The translations under genes and the position numbers were made by a program. From Xiphias gladius (taxonomy: Eukaryota; Chordata; Actinopteri; Istiophoriformes; Xiphiidae), in assembly GCF_016859285.1 (NCBI RefSeq), contig NC_053416.1:894501-958500 (forward strand): a stretch of DNA of 64,000 nucleotides, read 5' to 3'. The notes below the pieces were generated by a model. That model saw only the letters and a list, made by a program, of their open reading frames with translations, did not search any database and was not told where the DNA came from. Positions 1 to 12,285 of the stretch are shown here, one piece after another; positions within the stretch are counted from its first letter, which is position 1; each line of letters starts with the position of its first letter.

Positions 1-690
1 GACCCCCTATTTCACCGCCACACACTCTTTCATGATGGAGTCTTTTGACAGGCAGTTTCCATGCGAAAGGTACTTAGGACAGGTACACATAATGTGTGTG
101 GCAGAGGGAGTGAGATAGGAGGGAACTACAGTATTTTTAGTGGGTGCGTTGGAAAGGGAACAACGCCCAGGAAACAAGTAAAACTAGGAAATAGGTACTG
201 CCAAGCACAGATAAACAAGCCACACAGACTCGTTCACATAAGGGGCAGAGACATGATTCAAATGAAAGCATTTTTATTGAATTACTTAAATAAAGAAACT
301 GGGAGATATGGCTGAAAAAAACAAACATCAGTAGGTGGTTGGAAATGAACAGAGTGAATGCCAGATAAAGCTATAAAAGGGACACATCAGTGCCATACCG
401 ATGCTCATGGTCTTGTCCATTGTGGGTTGGGAATGCCCATTTCTACATGCATATCAGTCCTCTTCACTGCCAAGTCTACATTGGCCAGGTGAGGGTGTAG
501 CTACCTCCCTGACAGACAATGTCCCCAGGGGCTTCTTTTCACCTGCCATCTAGTTTCACAAGGAGGGTGCAATGTGTGGGTGATATAACACTATTCCCAC
601 TAGTTTCATCACCGTCTGTGCAAGTGCACCAGCACCAAACAGTAGGAGTAGCTAGTGAGTAGTGTTGCTGTTGATGTTAACACAGTAACT
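1..690. other. Intergenic, no gene seen
   Basis: Only short open frames without recognisable similarity or codon structure are present. I see no exon, RNA gene or clear repeat in this stretch. Confidence 0.6.
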
Positions 691-975
691 CTCTGTGTTA
701 AATGGTAAGTGACCTCCACCTATATAGTGCTTTTCTAGTCTTATCGACCAATCAAATCGCTTTGCACTACTGCCACATTCACCCATTCGCACACACATTC
801 ATACATCGCATTCACACACTCACAAAAATTAAGGGCACAGCCATCAGGGCCATTTGGGGTTCGGTATCTTGCTCAAGGGCACTTTGACATGTGGACTGGA
901 GGAGCCGTGGATTCAACCACCAACCTTCCGGTTAGAGGACGACCACTGTGTCACCTGAGCCACAGGCGCCCCACG
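690..975 (-). repeat. tRNA-derived SINE
   Basis: Read on the minus strand from about 975, the copy starts with a tRNA-like head: an A-box-like segment around a TGGCTCAGG core and a B-box-like GGTTGAATCC. A body of the kind common in fish genomes follows (a 'cttgagcaaga' core and a CA-rich stretch). A second, shorter copy of the same head lies at 26,143-26,325. Family membership is by recall of fish SINE consensus structure, not by search. Confidence 0.7.
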
Positions 976-2520
976 TGTTAGATATTGTGTTGTTTGTCAA
1001 CTGAGAACAAAGAGGCCCACTATCATCAAGACATTTGCTTTGGTCATCGGTGAGTTTGTAGGCGATTTAAGAGACCTATTATGGTATAGAAGGGTCTGTC
1101 CCTTAATGAGGGAATGTGGGACCTGAAATCATGGATTCTCAGAAAATTTCAGCAGTTCTCAATTTCTTAGTTGCTTTTCTCATCTTTTCTCTTCTTTTAT
1201 CCCGCAACTTTTGAAAGATGACTCAATGTTTTTCTTCGGCTAGCTTGCCATGGAAAAGCTCTTTTGGACAAGATATGTTGAAGTCGTAGGTCCCCTCTGA
1301 CCTATGATTTCTTATGCAAGGAATGGATACTGAGCATGCAAGCATGGGTGAGGTACCTTAGTATCAAGGAATCTTATCTTGTCATTTGATCCACATGAGC
1401 TTGCAGTGACAAGTTGAATTAACATGATTCAGCTGTCTGTCTTCCTGCTGTAGTACAAAACTTGCATGCAGATTTCTAATAAGCTCACAATACGATGCAT
1501 TACATTTTATAGATGTAAAAATGATTGTTTTGCGACTCTTTGTCTGTCAGTGATGGTGCAAAATGACGATGGTTGGTGTCTGAAATCTCAATTTACTGCT
1601 CACTATTGAGTGTCTATCATATGGAAGTAATGAATGAGTGAACAAAGGGATGAATTCAACCATATTGCTTTATTTTCATATTCCTATGAATGTTCGCAGG
1701 CTAATGTTAGCATTTTAACATTGTCACATTTCACATTTTAGCATGCTATCATTTACTGAGGCTAATTACTTGTTGACTAAAAGGACTACCTAAAGGATAA
1801 TTATGATTTCTAACTGCTTAGGGCTTATATTTGTAGTTTTGCTCATCATTCTTATTGTCACGGCACAGGTAGTACTGGCAAAATTATTTGTTGTTATGTC
1901 CAGGGGATTTAATTACGACTAAGACTTACGGCTATACAATCTACCAGCAGGCAACAACATACACTAAATGCACATTGTCCATCCCGGTTCAGAAAAGTTG
2001 CTAACTATTAGTAACATGCAACTGTTCTCTCTTTTCCCTCTACTCTCAGTCTGTTATCTGCCATCGACCAGCTCATTTTAGATAAGACCTGCCCTCCTGA
2101 GGTTCGGCAACCAATCAAAATGACAAATGAAAGCCTCTGACAATCTCAATTACTGAATTTAAAAAAAAAAAACTAGACTAAATTGCATCAGGGACATCCT
2201 TCAGAGACGACCTAGTTTATACACTTCTTGGCCATTTTGTTGGGTATACCTATACTACCTCTTGTAATCCAGTAAACAGCTCTGCCACATCACTAACTTC
2301 TGGCGCTACAGCACCTCAATGATTTGCGACACAGCAGCTCCCTCTCCCTTTTCCTACTTTTGGCTCTTTTTAGCACTGATACATTGGATTGTAGTCTGTC
2401 GTATTTATTCTCTGAATAGGACTAACAGTTATAGGTAGTTTACCTTTTGGCTGGACTGTAACAGCGGGGAAAGCAAAAACGCTAATGTCCATGACCGACT
2501 GATTGAGTGACTGAGTGACA
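976..2520. other. Intergenic, old repeat traces
   Basis: No gene is recognised. About 1,660-1,830 resembles a common fish interspersed repeat (a run with 'gctaatgttagc'). About 2,240-2,290 carries a degraded end of the family that ends TTATTAGGTACACCT, which also occurs near 12,320, 24,690, 33,260, 36,820 and 40,410. A 12-base A run sits near 2,161. Confidence 0.5.
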
Positions 2521-2564
2521 GAATGCTGAGGTTACATCATTGGTTGGCCAGCCAAATGTTGGAG

Positions 2565-3165
2565 TTTCCACTTTGTCTGTTGCTCTTTCAAAATGAATTG
2601 GCGCAAACAGTGTCGCATTTACAGGCAGTGGCGCCATTTTACTGCCTTTGTCACTAATTTACCAGCTTTTTACACCCTTTAGCGACGTTTCCTCAAAAAG
2701 ACACCTAGCAACTGATCTAGAGACTTTATGGACAAACCTTAGCTACTTTCTGTAGAAGAGAGTCGCCAGTATTGTGAGAGTGAGGTCGGACTTTCTGACT
2801 TTTCGTGGGGTGATCATTTTAAAGCTCAATATAGCTGAAATCACAGCACATCTGTTATCTTTAACTTATGTGTATGTTGATTTTGTCAATTTTTTTTTTT
2901 TTTTTTTGTCAGGTTATAAAACCAGGATTTCAGCAGCAGAGCAGCAGCTTGTAAATGATTTGGAAGTGACTGCTGGTTAACATGTCGTCTCAATGGGCTA
3001 CGTTTCAGTCACTGTTTCATCCTTGTTCCGTCGTCTGACAACAGAAACAGAAAAACATGTAAATGAGAACGGCTTCATTGGGAATTCAGCTGCATTAAAT
3101 TACTGTATATGTGAGCACAAAAAGAGTAGGACAGAAGCGAAAAGAGAAGACGTTGTCCACACATT
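2565..3165 (+). repeat. Dispersed ~0.6-kb repeat, copy 1 of 3
   Basis: This copy is the reverse complement of segments at about 11,620-12,285 and 48,780-49,480. All three share a GACGACGGAACAAG core (here as its complement), a 'ggcagtgttgcc'-type end and a GCGACTTT-rich inner part. The GTTGCCAAC-like ends suggest a non-autonomous DNA transposon, but no coding sequence is present and the class is uncertain. This is the most diverged of the three, and it carries a long T run near 2,890. Confidence 0.7.
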
Positions 3166-3464
3166 ATAATGAGTGGTTTATACCAATTGTGATTAAAAAC
3201 AAGGCCACTTCTTTCTGTACATGTTTAGATTTTCTTGTGTTAAAAATATCCCTCTTAATTTTCCCTATACACATTTTTTAGGTTTTAAACCTCAAATACC
3301 TTGAATGATAATTCAGGGGTCACAGTTACATTCATGGTGTCCTGTGGCTCTGAAATTTTACCTGCTTACAAAAAAAACCCAAAAACATTTAGCTAATATT
3401 ATATATATATCCTGTAGGTCATAAGTAGCATGCAGCAAACCCAGATTTTGTTAAAAATGTTTAT
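3166..3464. other. 3' flank of the first receptor gene
   Basis: AT-rich sequence downstream of the minus-strand receptor. No other feature is seen. A short TA run lies near 3,400-3,408. Confidence 0.5.
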
Positions 3465-4460
3465 CTATGAAGTGATAATTATTCTTATTTTTGTCTTCGC
3501 TGGGATGAGTGAGAGAAAAGGCGAACATCTCCGCTGACAGCAGAGATGATTTAATAGGACGGGTCTGATGTTCTGGTCTCGGATGCCATAGATTAGAGCA
3601 CTCAAACATCTTGGGAGGATGATAATACACATATAAAGGACCGTTTGGATGCGTACAATTATTATCCTTTCGAGGACCTTTGAGATAGCTATGAGCAATG
3701 GAGTGTGCACAGTTGAGGAGAGACTGAGGCCCAGCTGCACCAGATGCAGCAGCAGTGTGTTACGAGCCTTACGGGCTGAAGCTCTGTTTGTAGAGGCTGA
3801 TCTGGCTGCTACCATCACACCCATATACGAGCAAGTGATCGCCACACCAGCTGAAACAAACAGAAAACAGGTGAAGGCTTTGTCATAAAGATCAGACATT
3901 GGATCAAGCAACATGCTTTCTTTGCCACAAAAGTCTTTCATCTGCAGGCTCTGCAGGTCTTCAAACGGAAAATTTAACAGTAAAATAGCTTGAATGAGGA
4001 CATTTAGTGAACTGACGGCCCAAACCACAACGATAGCCACCCCTGTGTTTCTGATGGTCATGATGGTAGCGTGCCTCAGCGGGTAACACACAGCTACGTA
4101 TCTCTCCAGAGACATCACCACCAGTGTGAGAGGAGAGATCACAGTTGTGAGATTGGCAAAAAGGGCAAGAACACCACACACAGGATACGTCATCCTTATT
4201 CTACTAGCAGCCAGTAGGTACAATACCTGACTTTGTGCCAGCAGTACAGTGTCTGCAAACAGCAGGTTAAACAGAAAAACATAACGGGAGGTCTCACGAA
4301 ATACCGGTTTACTCCTCAAGGTGAATAACATGGTCCCATTAATCAGGAGGAACACACAGCATGGCACCGTAGACACAGTGGAAAAGAACACTAATCCCAG
4401 TAAACCCTGATACTGCTGTTCAGCAGTGATGTTGGTCAGAGACTGATTTGCACATGACAT
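3465..4460 (-). CDS. Odorant receptor, 131-2-like (OR-1)
   Basis: Intronless seven-helix receptor of 331 residues, predicted to act at the cilia of olfactory neurons through a G protein; the ligand is unknown. N-glycosylation sites sit at N5 and N10. Helix 1 spans about 22-48, helix 2 about 58-84, and helix 3 ends in the ERY motif at 119-121, followed by VAVCYPLRH. The helix 3 and loop 2 cysteines are C95 and C178. Helix 7 (about 270-292) reads into LIYGIRDQNIRP instead of the usual NPxxY. The frame stays open 21 codons further upstream, but I chose the methionine at 4,460 because it gives the same length and N-terminus (MSxxNxS) as the 10,168-11,163 paralog and lies about 255 bp from the shared promoter module. 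The N-terminal half is nearly identical to part of the receptor at 38,220. Family call is by recognition of the fish OR131-2-like pattern. Confidence 0.93.
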   Translation of the reverse strand: MSCANQSLTNITAEQQYQGLLGLVFFSTVSTVPCCVFLLINGTMLFTLRSKPVFRETSRYVFLFNLLFADTVLLAQSQVLYLLAASRIRMTYPVCGVLALFANLTTVISPLTLVVMSLERYVAVCYPLRHATIMTIRNTGVAIVVVWAVSSLNVLIQAILLLNFPFEDLQSLQMKDFCGKESMLLDPMSDLYDKAFTCFLFVSAGVAITCSYMGVMVAARSASTNRASARKARNTLLLHLVQLGLSLSSTVHTPLLIAISKVLERIIIVRIQTVLYMCIIILPRCLSALIYGIRDQNIRPVLLNHLCCQRRCSPFLSLIPAKTKIRIIITS

Positions 4461-4619
4461 TTTAGAGAAGCATTTAATCAACAAAAATATTAACCTCTTG
4501 ATGTAAAGGGAGCACAAAAGCACAGTTAATCCTCAATTTCTGTTCTGGTAACAGTGAAGATCCATTATCTCTGGAGTAGAGATGCCTGGTGAGTTCACAA
4601 GCAAAACCAGGAATTATCT

Positions 4620-4762
4620 GCATACATTTCTCCTGTGCAGACAGTTGGCAGGTTGGAGGCCGTGCCTGTGTCACTGCAGGCAGTGCTGCAGGGTTTGCCG
4701 ACCGTGGCAGAGTATATGAGCTCAGTCTTCACACCCATGTCATGTGACACCATCACATGTAA
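4620..4762 (-). promoter_or_regulatory. Shared receptor upstream module, OR-1
   Basis: On the minus strand the module reads GTGATGGTGTCACATG (CRE/AP-1-like), then GAGCTCATATA (TATA-like, about 4,713-4,723), then a GC-rich stretch with CCCTGCAG, then CTGTCTGCACAGG. The same order occurs before the other receptors at nearly the same distance from the start codon. A promoter role is inferred from this conservation and spacing. Confidence 0.65.
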
Positions 4763-4769
4763 GCACGGG

Positions 4770-6499
4770 TAATGTCTTAGCAAATGGTGATGTGATTCCT
4801 TTACCATTATTTTCAAGTCCGTTGTCCATGCTATAATGTCGTCCAGGAAGAACAAAATTGGATTGCTGTTTATTTTTGAAACAATTTTTCAATCCAAATA
4901 AACGTGGACGTGAAAGCATATTCAATCAAAAATTGTGATGCGGTAGGGTGGTGTGGGCGAAAAAGCAAAGTTGTACCTTTTTCATGATTACCTTTGTTAC
5001 AGACAAGCATGAGTGGTGAGCTAATGAAGCAGGCAATGCTCAGAAACCGAGAACAAAACCTTGTTAGTATGTCAGGCATAAAGGCCCCGGTCACACCAAC
5101 ATTTAAATAGTGAAATTTCTCAGTTGTTAATTTAAATGTAATCACTGCAATCAGTTGGTCCACAAACGTTTTCACGATAAGTTCCAGTAGGGATTTTTAC
5201 AACAAAGATTTTATTGATACTGGGACTGATTACCTGTATCCATACTCATCAGCACTCGTATCAGTAGCTTCCTTAATTTTAATGGGATTCAGATTTATAA
5301 TTAGGCAGACCAGTGCTCAATGTGTCTGTTCATTTCCACTTTTATCACAAGCAGGTAGACCATTAGACCACCACGGCAGCTGCATTTAACATTAATATGT
5401 TTAAATCTTTTATTTACACAGGTGATGTTGTGGACTGTCACCTTGACTTGAGGTCAACTCAGAGCTCTGTTTATTCTGATCATTTATTCTGGGCATCACC
5501 TACTCAAGCCAGGAGGATGGGCTTTTCTTTGGTGTGGGTGGACTAATTCATAAATTACGACATTCAAATAGTGATGGCAGGGTCGACTGCTGAAAGAAGT
5601 TATCGGTATTATGGTTCTGATCGATCAGGAACCAATTCAAGACCAGCCCTCAGTATCCATCCCTAAGTGCAACTTTGGTGAACTTTGACCGGGGAATTTC
5701 TGGTAGTGAACAATAGCCAGCCGTCCAGACAGTGTTGATCTATGAGGGAACAGAGAGCTGGAGAGTCCAAGAAAGAGAAAATCATCGTAGCTTTTCAAAT
5801 GTCAGTGGAGTTGATGGTACAGATACACCTTTTGAAAAAACTCTAAACTTTATGTCCCGTTTATGACCAACTGACAGTTAGCAAGTTCCTTAGCTCGGAG
5901 ACTTTTTTTCCCCTCTTCAGTTAAACTTTTCATTGAATGAAGTGACATACAAACCAAAATACAAAATGCCAGGGGGTAGTGAACAGCACAGTACAGCGAA
6001 AATATAAAGAAGCTCAGGGAGGTTTTGTGCCTAGTAAGCACTAGCTTGTTCCTTGCTGGCTAGTGTTTGAGACCTTTACTCGCCAGCTACAGCAGTTCAC
6101 AAAATAGCAGTCTGAATAGTCATGTCACCAGGTGGATGAGTGTTGCTCTGCCACTTCCTGGTGTGACCAGGCCCTAAGAAGAGCACTGTTTTAATGAACA
6201 GAGAATTTGGACTCAGCAGTTCCAAATGATAGAAAGGGGTTTCTGACAACCCATTCAGCATCAGCTGCAGGTCCTACAAAGGAACTGAGCAAGAAACAAG
6301 TACCTCAACTACTTGACCTCTGCAGAAACCACTTGACCATTGGGTTGCTCATGGCTTGGAAACCATCGCACCCATTCTGCAATGAATGCAGCTTAACCCT
6401 GTCAAGATTGCAGCAGAAAGGCACAACCTGCCTTGTTATTATTCTAGTGTTTTTATTTTCTGCTACTGGGCAAGACAGAAGTATTTTTGTAATTGTATA
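4770..6499. other. Intergenic, repeat-derived traces
   Basis: No gene is recognised. The stretch around 5,195-5,260 and 5,600-5,640, with many GTATC/GATAC-type words, resembles an old fish interspersed repeat. The remaining open frames are short and lack similarity. Confidence 0.45.
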
Positions 6500-7533
<1,034 letters not shown>

Positions 7534-7549
7534 AACATATATACATTAT

Positions 7550-8250
7550 ATATATACTTCAAAAGTTTTCTGAAAACCCAATTTTTCCAGTTGTTACTGA
7601 AATTTACATTGTGTAATGTCCCAGTGTACTGTGAAATTAAAGCACAGAAAAAATAAATAACAGTTTTTTTAAAGCAATCATGGAATCTTTTTGTTGAACT
7701 AAATTTAATCTAAATTTTTGACTCCTTCATCAGCTGAACACACTTGTGATGTTCTCTCTACAATGGGAATCAATTATTGTTCAGTGTGTTCTTCCCGACA
7801 CTGTTGCAGAAGTTCACACAAATGTGTTGTACTTGTAGGTTGCTTTGCTTTCACCTTCTGTCCAGTTCATCCCACACCAGCTCCTTGGGGTTTAGGTCCG
7901 GAGACTGTGCTGGTCTACCATCATGTGAAGCCATCGCCTGGTTCAGTTCTTCTAACGTTCTGGGTCATTATCTTGCTGCAGGATGAAGCCCCTGACCAGC
8001 CAGTGTCCCTCTGTTACTTGTCTTTTTCTTTCCACTCTGGCACCAGTATACCAGTAACTACTTCCTGCAGCACAGTGTTGTCCTAATAATGAATCAGATG
8101 GTGTAGTAACTAAATTTGTTCTGACACTGCCTTTGTGCAGAGGGTATATAAGTCATCAACAAAAGTTGGTGCACCAGTGGGAATAGTTTGCATTACGTCT
8201 TAAGCCCTCATTTACTTCCATTGCTCTAGTAAAGCTGTGAGTGAACAAAT
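7550..8250 (-). mobile_element. Degraded Tc1-like remnant (copy B)
   Basis: On the minus strand this reads as a badly decayed Tc1-type transposase region; the plus strand shows the typical complement, GGTTTAGGTCCGGAGACTG, followed by a 'cttgctgcaggatgaag' segment. The outer end near 7,567-7,615 is repeated in inverse orientation at about 14,200-14,250, so a second end fragment of the same family exists there. No intact reading frame remains. Confidence 0.6.
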
Positions 8251-8429
8251 TTCTTAATCCCTGAAAAAAAGCCTGTTTTCTATGAAATTTACATGGTTTT
8301 CAGTTTTTTTGTGAACACATTTTTTTTTAAATTATTGTTATTTTTTTTTATTAACCTTTGCAGATTACCACTGGCCTTTGTACCATTTAAGGATTCACTG
8401 GACTTGAGCTGCTGAAATTTCAATAAAAA

Positions 8430-9605
8430 CTGGATAAATGGGGGTGTTCTTAAAGTATTTTCACACGGACACAATTTTCGTAAATTTGCCTCTGTACGCC
8501 ACCACAAGGAATTTGAAACGAAACTATCAAGATGTGATTGAAGTGTAGACTTTCAGCTTTAATTCAAGGGGTTTAACAAAAATATGGCATCAACCGTTTA
8601 GGAATTACAGCTATTTTTATAGATAGTCCCCCATTTTCAGAGGCTCCAAAGTAATCGGACAAACCAACATCATTATAAATGTAAGGATTATTTTTAGTGC
8701 TTAGATGACAATCTTTTGCAGTCAATGACTATCTGAAGTCTGGAAACCATGGACGACACTACATGTTGGGTATCCTCTCTTGAGATGCTTCGCCAGGCCT
8801 TCACTGCAGCTGCCCTCAGTTGCTGCTTGTTTGTGGGTCTTTCTGCCCTCAGTTTTGTCTTCAGTAAGTGAAAAGTATGTTCAGCTTGGTTGAGGTCAGG
8901 TGACTGACTTGGCCATTGAAGAATATTCCATCTCTCTGCCTTGAGAAGCTCCTGGGTTGGTTTCGCAGCATGTTTTGGGTCATTATCCATCTGTACTGTG
9001 AAGCACTGCCCTGTCAGTTCTGCAGCATTTGGCTGAATCTGAGCAGATATTTTAGAACAATACACGTTAGAATTCATCCTGCTACTTCTATCAGCAGTTA
9101 TATCATCAATAAACATCAGCGACCCGGTTCCATTGGCAGCCATACATGCCCAGACCATAACGCTGCCTCCACCGTGTCTGAAAGATGATGTGGTGGCTTT
9201 GGATCATGAGCCGTTCTTTTCCTTCTCCACGCTCTTCTCTTCCCATCATTCTGGTGCAAGTTCATCTGGGTTTCATCTGTCCAAAGAATCTGGTCCCAGA
9301 ACTGGGCAGGTTTTTTTAGGGGTTTTCTGGCAAAGTCTAATCTGGTTTTCTGTCCTTGTGTTTTACCAGTCGTTTGCACCTTGTGGTATATCCTCTGTAT
9401 TTACATTCATGAAGGCGTTTCTTGACGATGATATGCCTGCCTCCTTGAGAGTGTTCTTGACCTGGCTAAACCCCTTGAATTAAAGCTGAAAGTTTACGTT
9501 TCAATCACATCATGGTTGCTTCATGTCAAGTCCATCGTGGTGGTATACAGAGGCAAAATTATGAAAGGTGTGTCTCTGTCCAAACACTTACGGACCTAAA
9601 TGTAT
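8430..9605 (-). mobile_element. Tc1-like transposon (copy C), best preserved
   Basis: Long inverted terminal repeats: the segment around 8,531-8,575 (GATGTGATTGAAG ... CTTTAATTCAAGGGG) is mirrored at about 9,467-9,511, and similarity continues outward to about 8,430 and 9,605. The minus strand encodes a Tc1 transposase in two overlapping frames (9,379-9,116, then 9,158-8,694). The catalytic triad is visible: ILWTDET, then MDNDPKH, then WPSQSPDLN with the following E. A frameshift in the 9,116-9,158 overlap breaks the frame, and the N-terminal DNA-binding part is absent, which matches the short length of about 1.18 kb. It could not move on its own. Confidence 0.88.
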
Positions 9606-9719
9606 GTATTTTTATACATATATACATATATATAAAATATACTGTGGTCCATAAATATGAAATTTCGACACAAATTTTCAAACATTACACACAATCCAAT
9701 TCTTTTAAGTCATCATATT

Positions 9720-9815
9720 GCATAATATATATATATATATGTGTATGTATATATATGTGTGTATATATATATATATTGTATATATTGTTATATATATATA
9801 TATATATACATTATG
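9720..9815. repeat. (TA)n-rich microsatellite
   Basis: Alternating TA/TG runs spread over about 95 bp. Simple sequence with no coding content. Confidence 0.9.
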
Positions 9816-10167
9816 TTTGAGTTCTCAAAGCTTATATCTCTTGTAACAGTCACAGTTATGTTCATGGTGTTTTGTGTCCATAGTATCGTTTATCTGGAAA
9901 TTAAAATTAAAAACCAATAAACAAACCAAAACATTCTCACTTGCCCTTTGTGTAACCAATCCATGAAAATGATCTTGGTTTCAGATGTAACAATATTTGG
10001 TCTTGTTTTGACATATCAACATTATTTTGATCTACCTAACATACGTTTTTATGTAGTGTAGATCATAAATAGCATGCAGCAATTGTCCCTTTACAAAAAA
10101 ACTCTACAAACGATACTCCCTCAATTTTAAGTAAATGTTCACCCTTTGCTAAGAAATGTATATTTAT
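9816..10167. other. 3' flank of second receptor
   Basis: AT-rich flank downstream of the minus-strand receptor. The 'cacagttatgttcatggtgt' piece near 9,850 resembles the flank of OR-1 near 3,320, so a short part of the 3' flank was duplicated together with the gene. Nothing else is seen. Confidence 0.5.
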
Positions 10168-11163
10168 TTAAGAAGTGGTAAATATGCTGATTTTAGCCCT
10201 GGCTGTGACAACTGAACGCAAAGGTGAACATTTCCAATGACAGCAGAGATGATATACTAGGATGGGTCTGATGTTCTGGTCTCGGATGCCATAGATTAGA
10301 GCACTCAGACATCTTGGGAGGATGATAATACACATATAAAGGACCGTTTGGATGCGTACAATTATTATCCTGTCGAGGACCTTTGAGATAGCTATGAGCA
10401 ATGGATTGTGCACAGTTGAGGAGAGACTGAGGCCCAGCTGCACCAGATGCAGCAGCAGTGTGTTAAGAGCTTTACGGGCTGAAGCGCTGTTCGTAGAGGC
10501 TGATCTGGCTGCTACCATCACACCAATATACGAGCAAGTGATTGCCACACCAGCTGAAACAAACAGAAAACCAGTAAAGGCTTTGTCATAAAGATCAGAC
10601 ATTGGGCCAAGCAACATGCTGTCTTTGTCACAAAAGTCTTTCATCTGCAGGCTCTGCAGGTCTTCAAACGGAAAATTTAACAGTAAAATAGCTTGAATGA
10701 GGACATTTAGTGAACTGACGGCCCAAACCAAAACGATAGCCACCCCTGTGTTTCTGATGGTCATGATGGTAGCGTGCCTCAGCGGGTAACACACAGCTAC
10801 ATATCTCTCCAGAGACATCACCACCAGTGTGAGAGGAGAGATCACAGTTGTGAGACTGGCAAAAAGGGCAAAAACCCCACACACAGGATACGTCATCCTT
10901 ATTCTACAAACAGCCAGTAGGTACAGTAACTGGCTATGTGCCAGCAGTACAGTGTCTGCAAACAGTAGGTTAAACAGAAAAACATAACGGGAGGTCTCAC
11001 GAAACACCGGTTTACTCCTCAAGGTGAATAACAGGGTCACATTAATGAAGAGAAACACACAGCATGGCACCGTAGACACAGTGGAAAAGAACAATAATCC
11101 CAGTAACCCCTGATACTGCTGTTCTGCAGTGACGTTGGTCTGAGACTCATTTGTGTTGGACAT
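10168..11163 (-). CDS. Odorant receptor, 131-2-like (OR-2)
   Basis: Intronless receptor of 331 residues, same length as OR-1 and colinear with it. N-glycosylation sites are N5 and N10. The ERY motif at 119-121, VAVCYPLRH, cysteines in YPVCG and the loop-2 KDFCDK, and LIYGIRDQNIRP after helix 7 are all present. It differs from OR-1 mainly at the N-terminus, in helix 1-2 (LLFINVTLLF) and at the C-terminal tail, while helices 3-7 are almost the same, although the flanks are mostly different. That pattern suggests coding-region exchange or constraint. It lies in the same orientation as OR-1 with Tc1 elements between, and looks intact. Confidence 0.93.
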   Translation of the reverse strand: MSNTNESQTNVTAEQQYQGLLGLLFFSTVSTVPCCVFLFINVTLLFTLRSKPVFRETSRYVFLFNLLFADTVLLAHSQLLYLLAVCRIRMTYPVCGVFALFASLTTVISPLTLVVMSLERYVAVCYPLRHATIMTIRNTGVAIVLVWAVSSLNVLIQAILLLNFPFEDLQSLQMKDFCDKDSMLLGPMSDLYDKAFTGFLFVSAGVAITCSYIGVMVAARSASTNSASARKALNTLLLHLVQLGLSLSSTVHNPLLIAISKVLDRIIIVRIQTVLYMCIIILPRCLSALIYGIRDQNIRPILVYHLCCHWKCSPLRSVVTARAKISIFTTS

Positions 11164-11329
11164 ATTACAGAAACATTAAATACTTCAAAAACATCAACCT
11201 GTTGATTAAAAATTGGGGCAAAGCGAAATAAATTCTGTCCAGTTTGCAGTCTTAGCAGTGAGAGCATCTCATCTTTAGCGCAGAGACGGGCACTGAGTCC
11301 ACATCCTTGACCCAAATGATCAACGTACT

Positions 11330-11472
11330 TTTTCCCTGTGCAGACAGTTAGCAGGTTAGAGTCTTGTTTCCATGTGGGCAGAGCTGGTCTGCAGGGTCTG
11401 CCTGTCCTCACATACTATAGTGTATATGAGCTCTGCACTCACGCCTACTTCATGTGACATCATCACTTGTCA
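11330..11472 (-). promoter_or_regulatory. Shared receptor upstream module, OR-2
   Basis: The minus strand reads GTGATGATGTCACATG, then a CAGAGCTCATATACAC stretch (TATA-like near 11,421-11,432), then CCCTGCAGACCAGCTCTGCC and CTGTCTGCACAGGG, with the TATA-like site about 260 bp before the start codon. The order and spacing match the other receptors; a promoter role is inferred. Confidence 0.65.
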
Positions 11473-11619
11473 GCACAATCAACAGATGGGTAGGTAGTAA
11501 CGTGTATAGCTGCAAATTTCAAGGCATTTCTGGACGTGTTAACAAGACAATAGTTGATCAATTGTTAGAAAACACTAGGTCAAAACCTAGTATGCGGCTA
11601 GACCACCCTTTATCTTTTC

Positions 11620-12285
11620 GCCTCTGTCCTACTTTCTGTGCTCACATATACAGCAATTTAATCCATCTGAATTCTCAATAAAGCTGTTGTCATTTACGTT
11701 TTTCTGTTTCTGTTGCCAGACGACGGAACAAGGATGAAACAGTGACTGAAACGTGGCCCATTGAGACGACATGTTAACCAGCAGTCACTTCAGAGCCATT
11801 TCCAAGCTGCTGCTCTGCTGCTGAAATCCTGGTTTTATAACCATGACGTTGTCTGACAGAATCACCAGACACATGAGTTAAAGACGACGGCTGAGCTGAG
11901 ATTTCAGGTGTATTTAGCTGTAAAATGATCAGTCAGAGAGAAAGTTAGAAGCTCGTTCACATCTGTGTCGGCTGAGTCAGTTGAATGAGACGCGTAGAGA
12001 CGAGTGTCTGGTGAGGGAAAGACCGACCTCGCGCTCGCGGGTCAACACTGGCGACGCTCTTCTACGGAAAGTGGCTAAGGTTTGTCCAGAAGGTCGGTAG
12101 ATTTGTCGCTTGGTGGTTTTTTGAAGAAAAGTCGTGCAGGGGTGTGAAAAGTTGGTTGATTGGCGACAACGGCGGTAAGTTGGCAACACTGCCTGTAAAC
12201 GCCCCCGATGGCGTCATAGAAAATGTCTGTGCCAGTTCACTTTGAAAGAGCAACGACCAATGGGGGAACTCCTAACTCCTAAAAC
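11620..12285 (-). repeat. Dispersed ~0.65-kb repeat, copy 2 of 3
   Basis: Same family as 2,565-3,165 and 48,780-49,480, here opposite to the first. It carries the GACGACGGAACAAGG core, the CCGACCTCGCGCTCGCGG segment and the GTTGGCAACACTGCC end. It is closer to the copy in the nup98 intron than to copy 1. Confidence 0.75.

Noticed and set aside
61-315. 84-codon frame at the window start
   Set aside because: No similarity, no splice context, composition like the surrounding spacer.
3649-3888. 79-codon frame antisense to OR-1 (and the same in OR-2)
   Set aside because: Antisense shadow of conserved helix 5-6 codons, with no start context or similarity of its own.
4461-4523. Upstream extension of OR-1 by 21 codons
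   Set aside because: The extension has no counterpart in paralogs, and the family N-terminus starts at 4,460.
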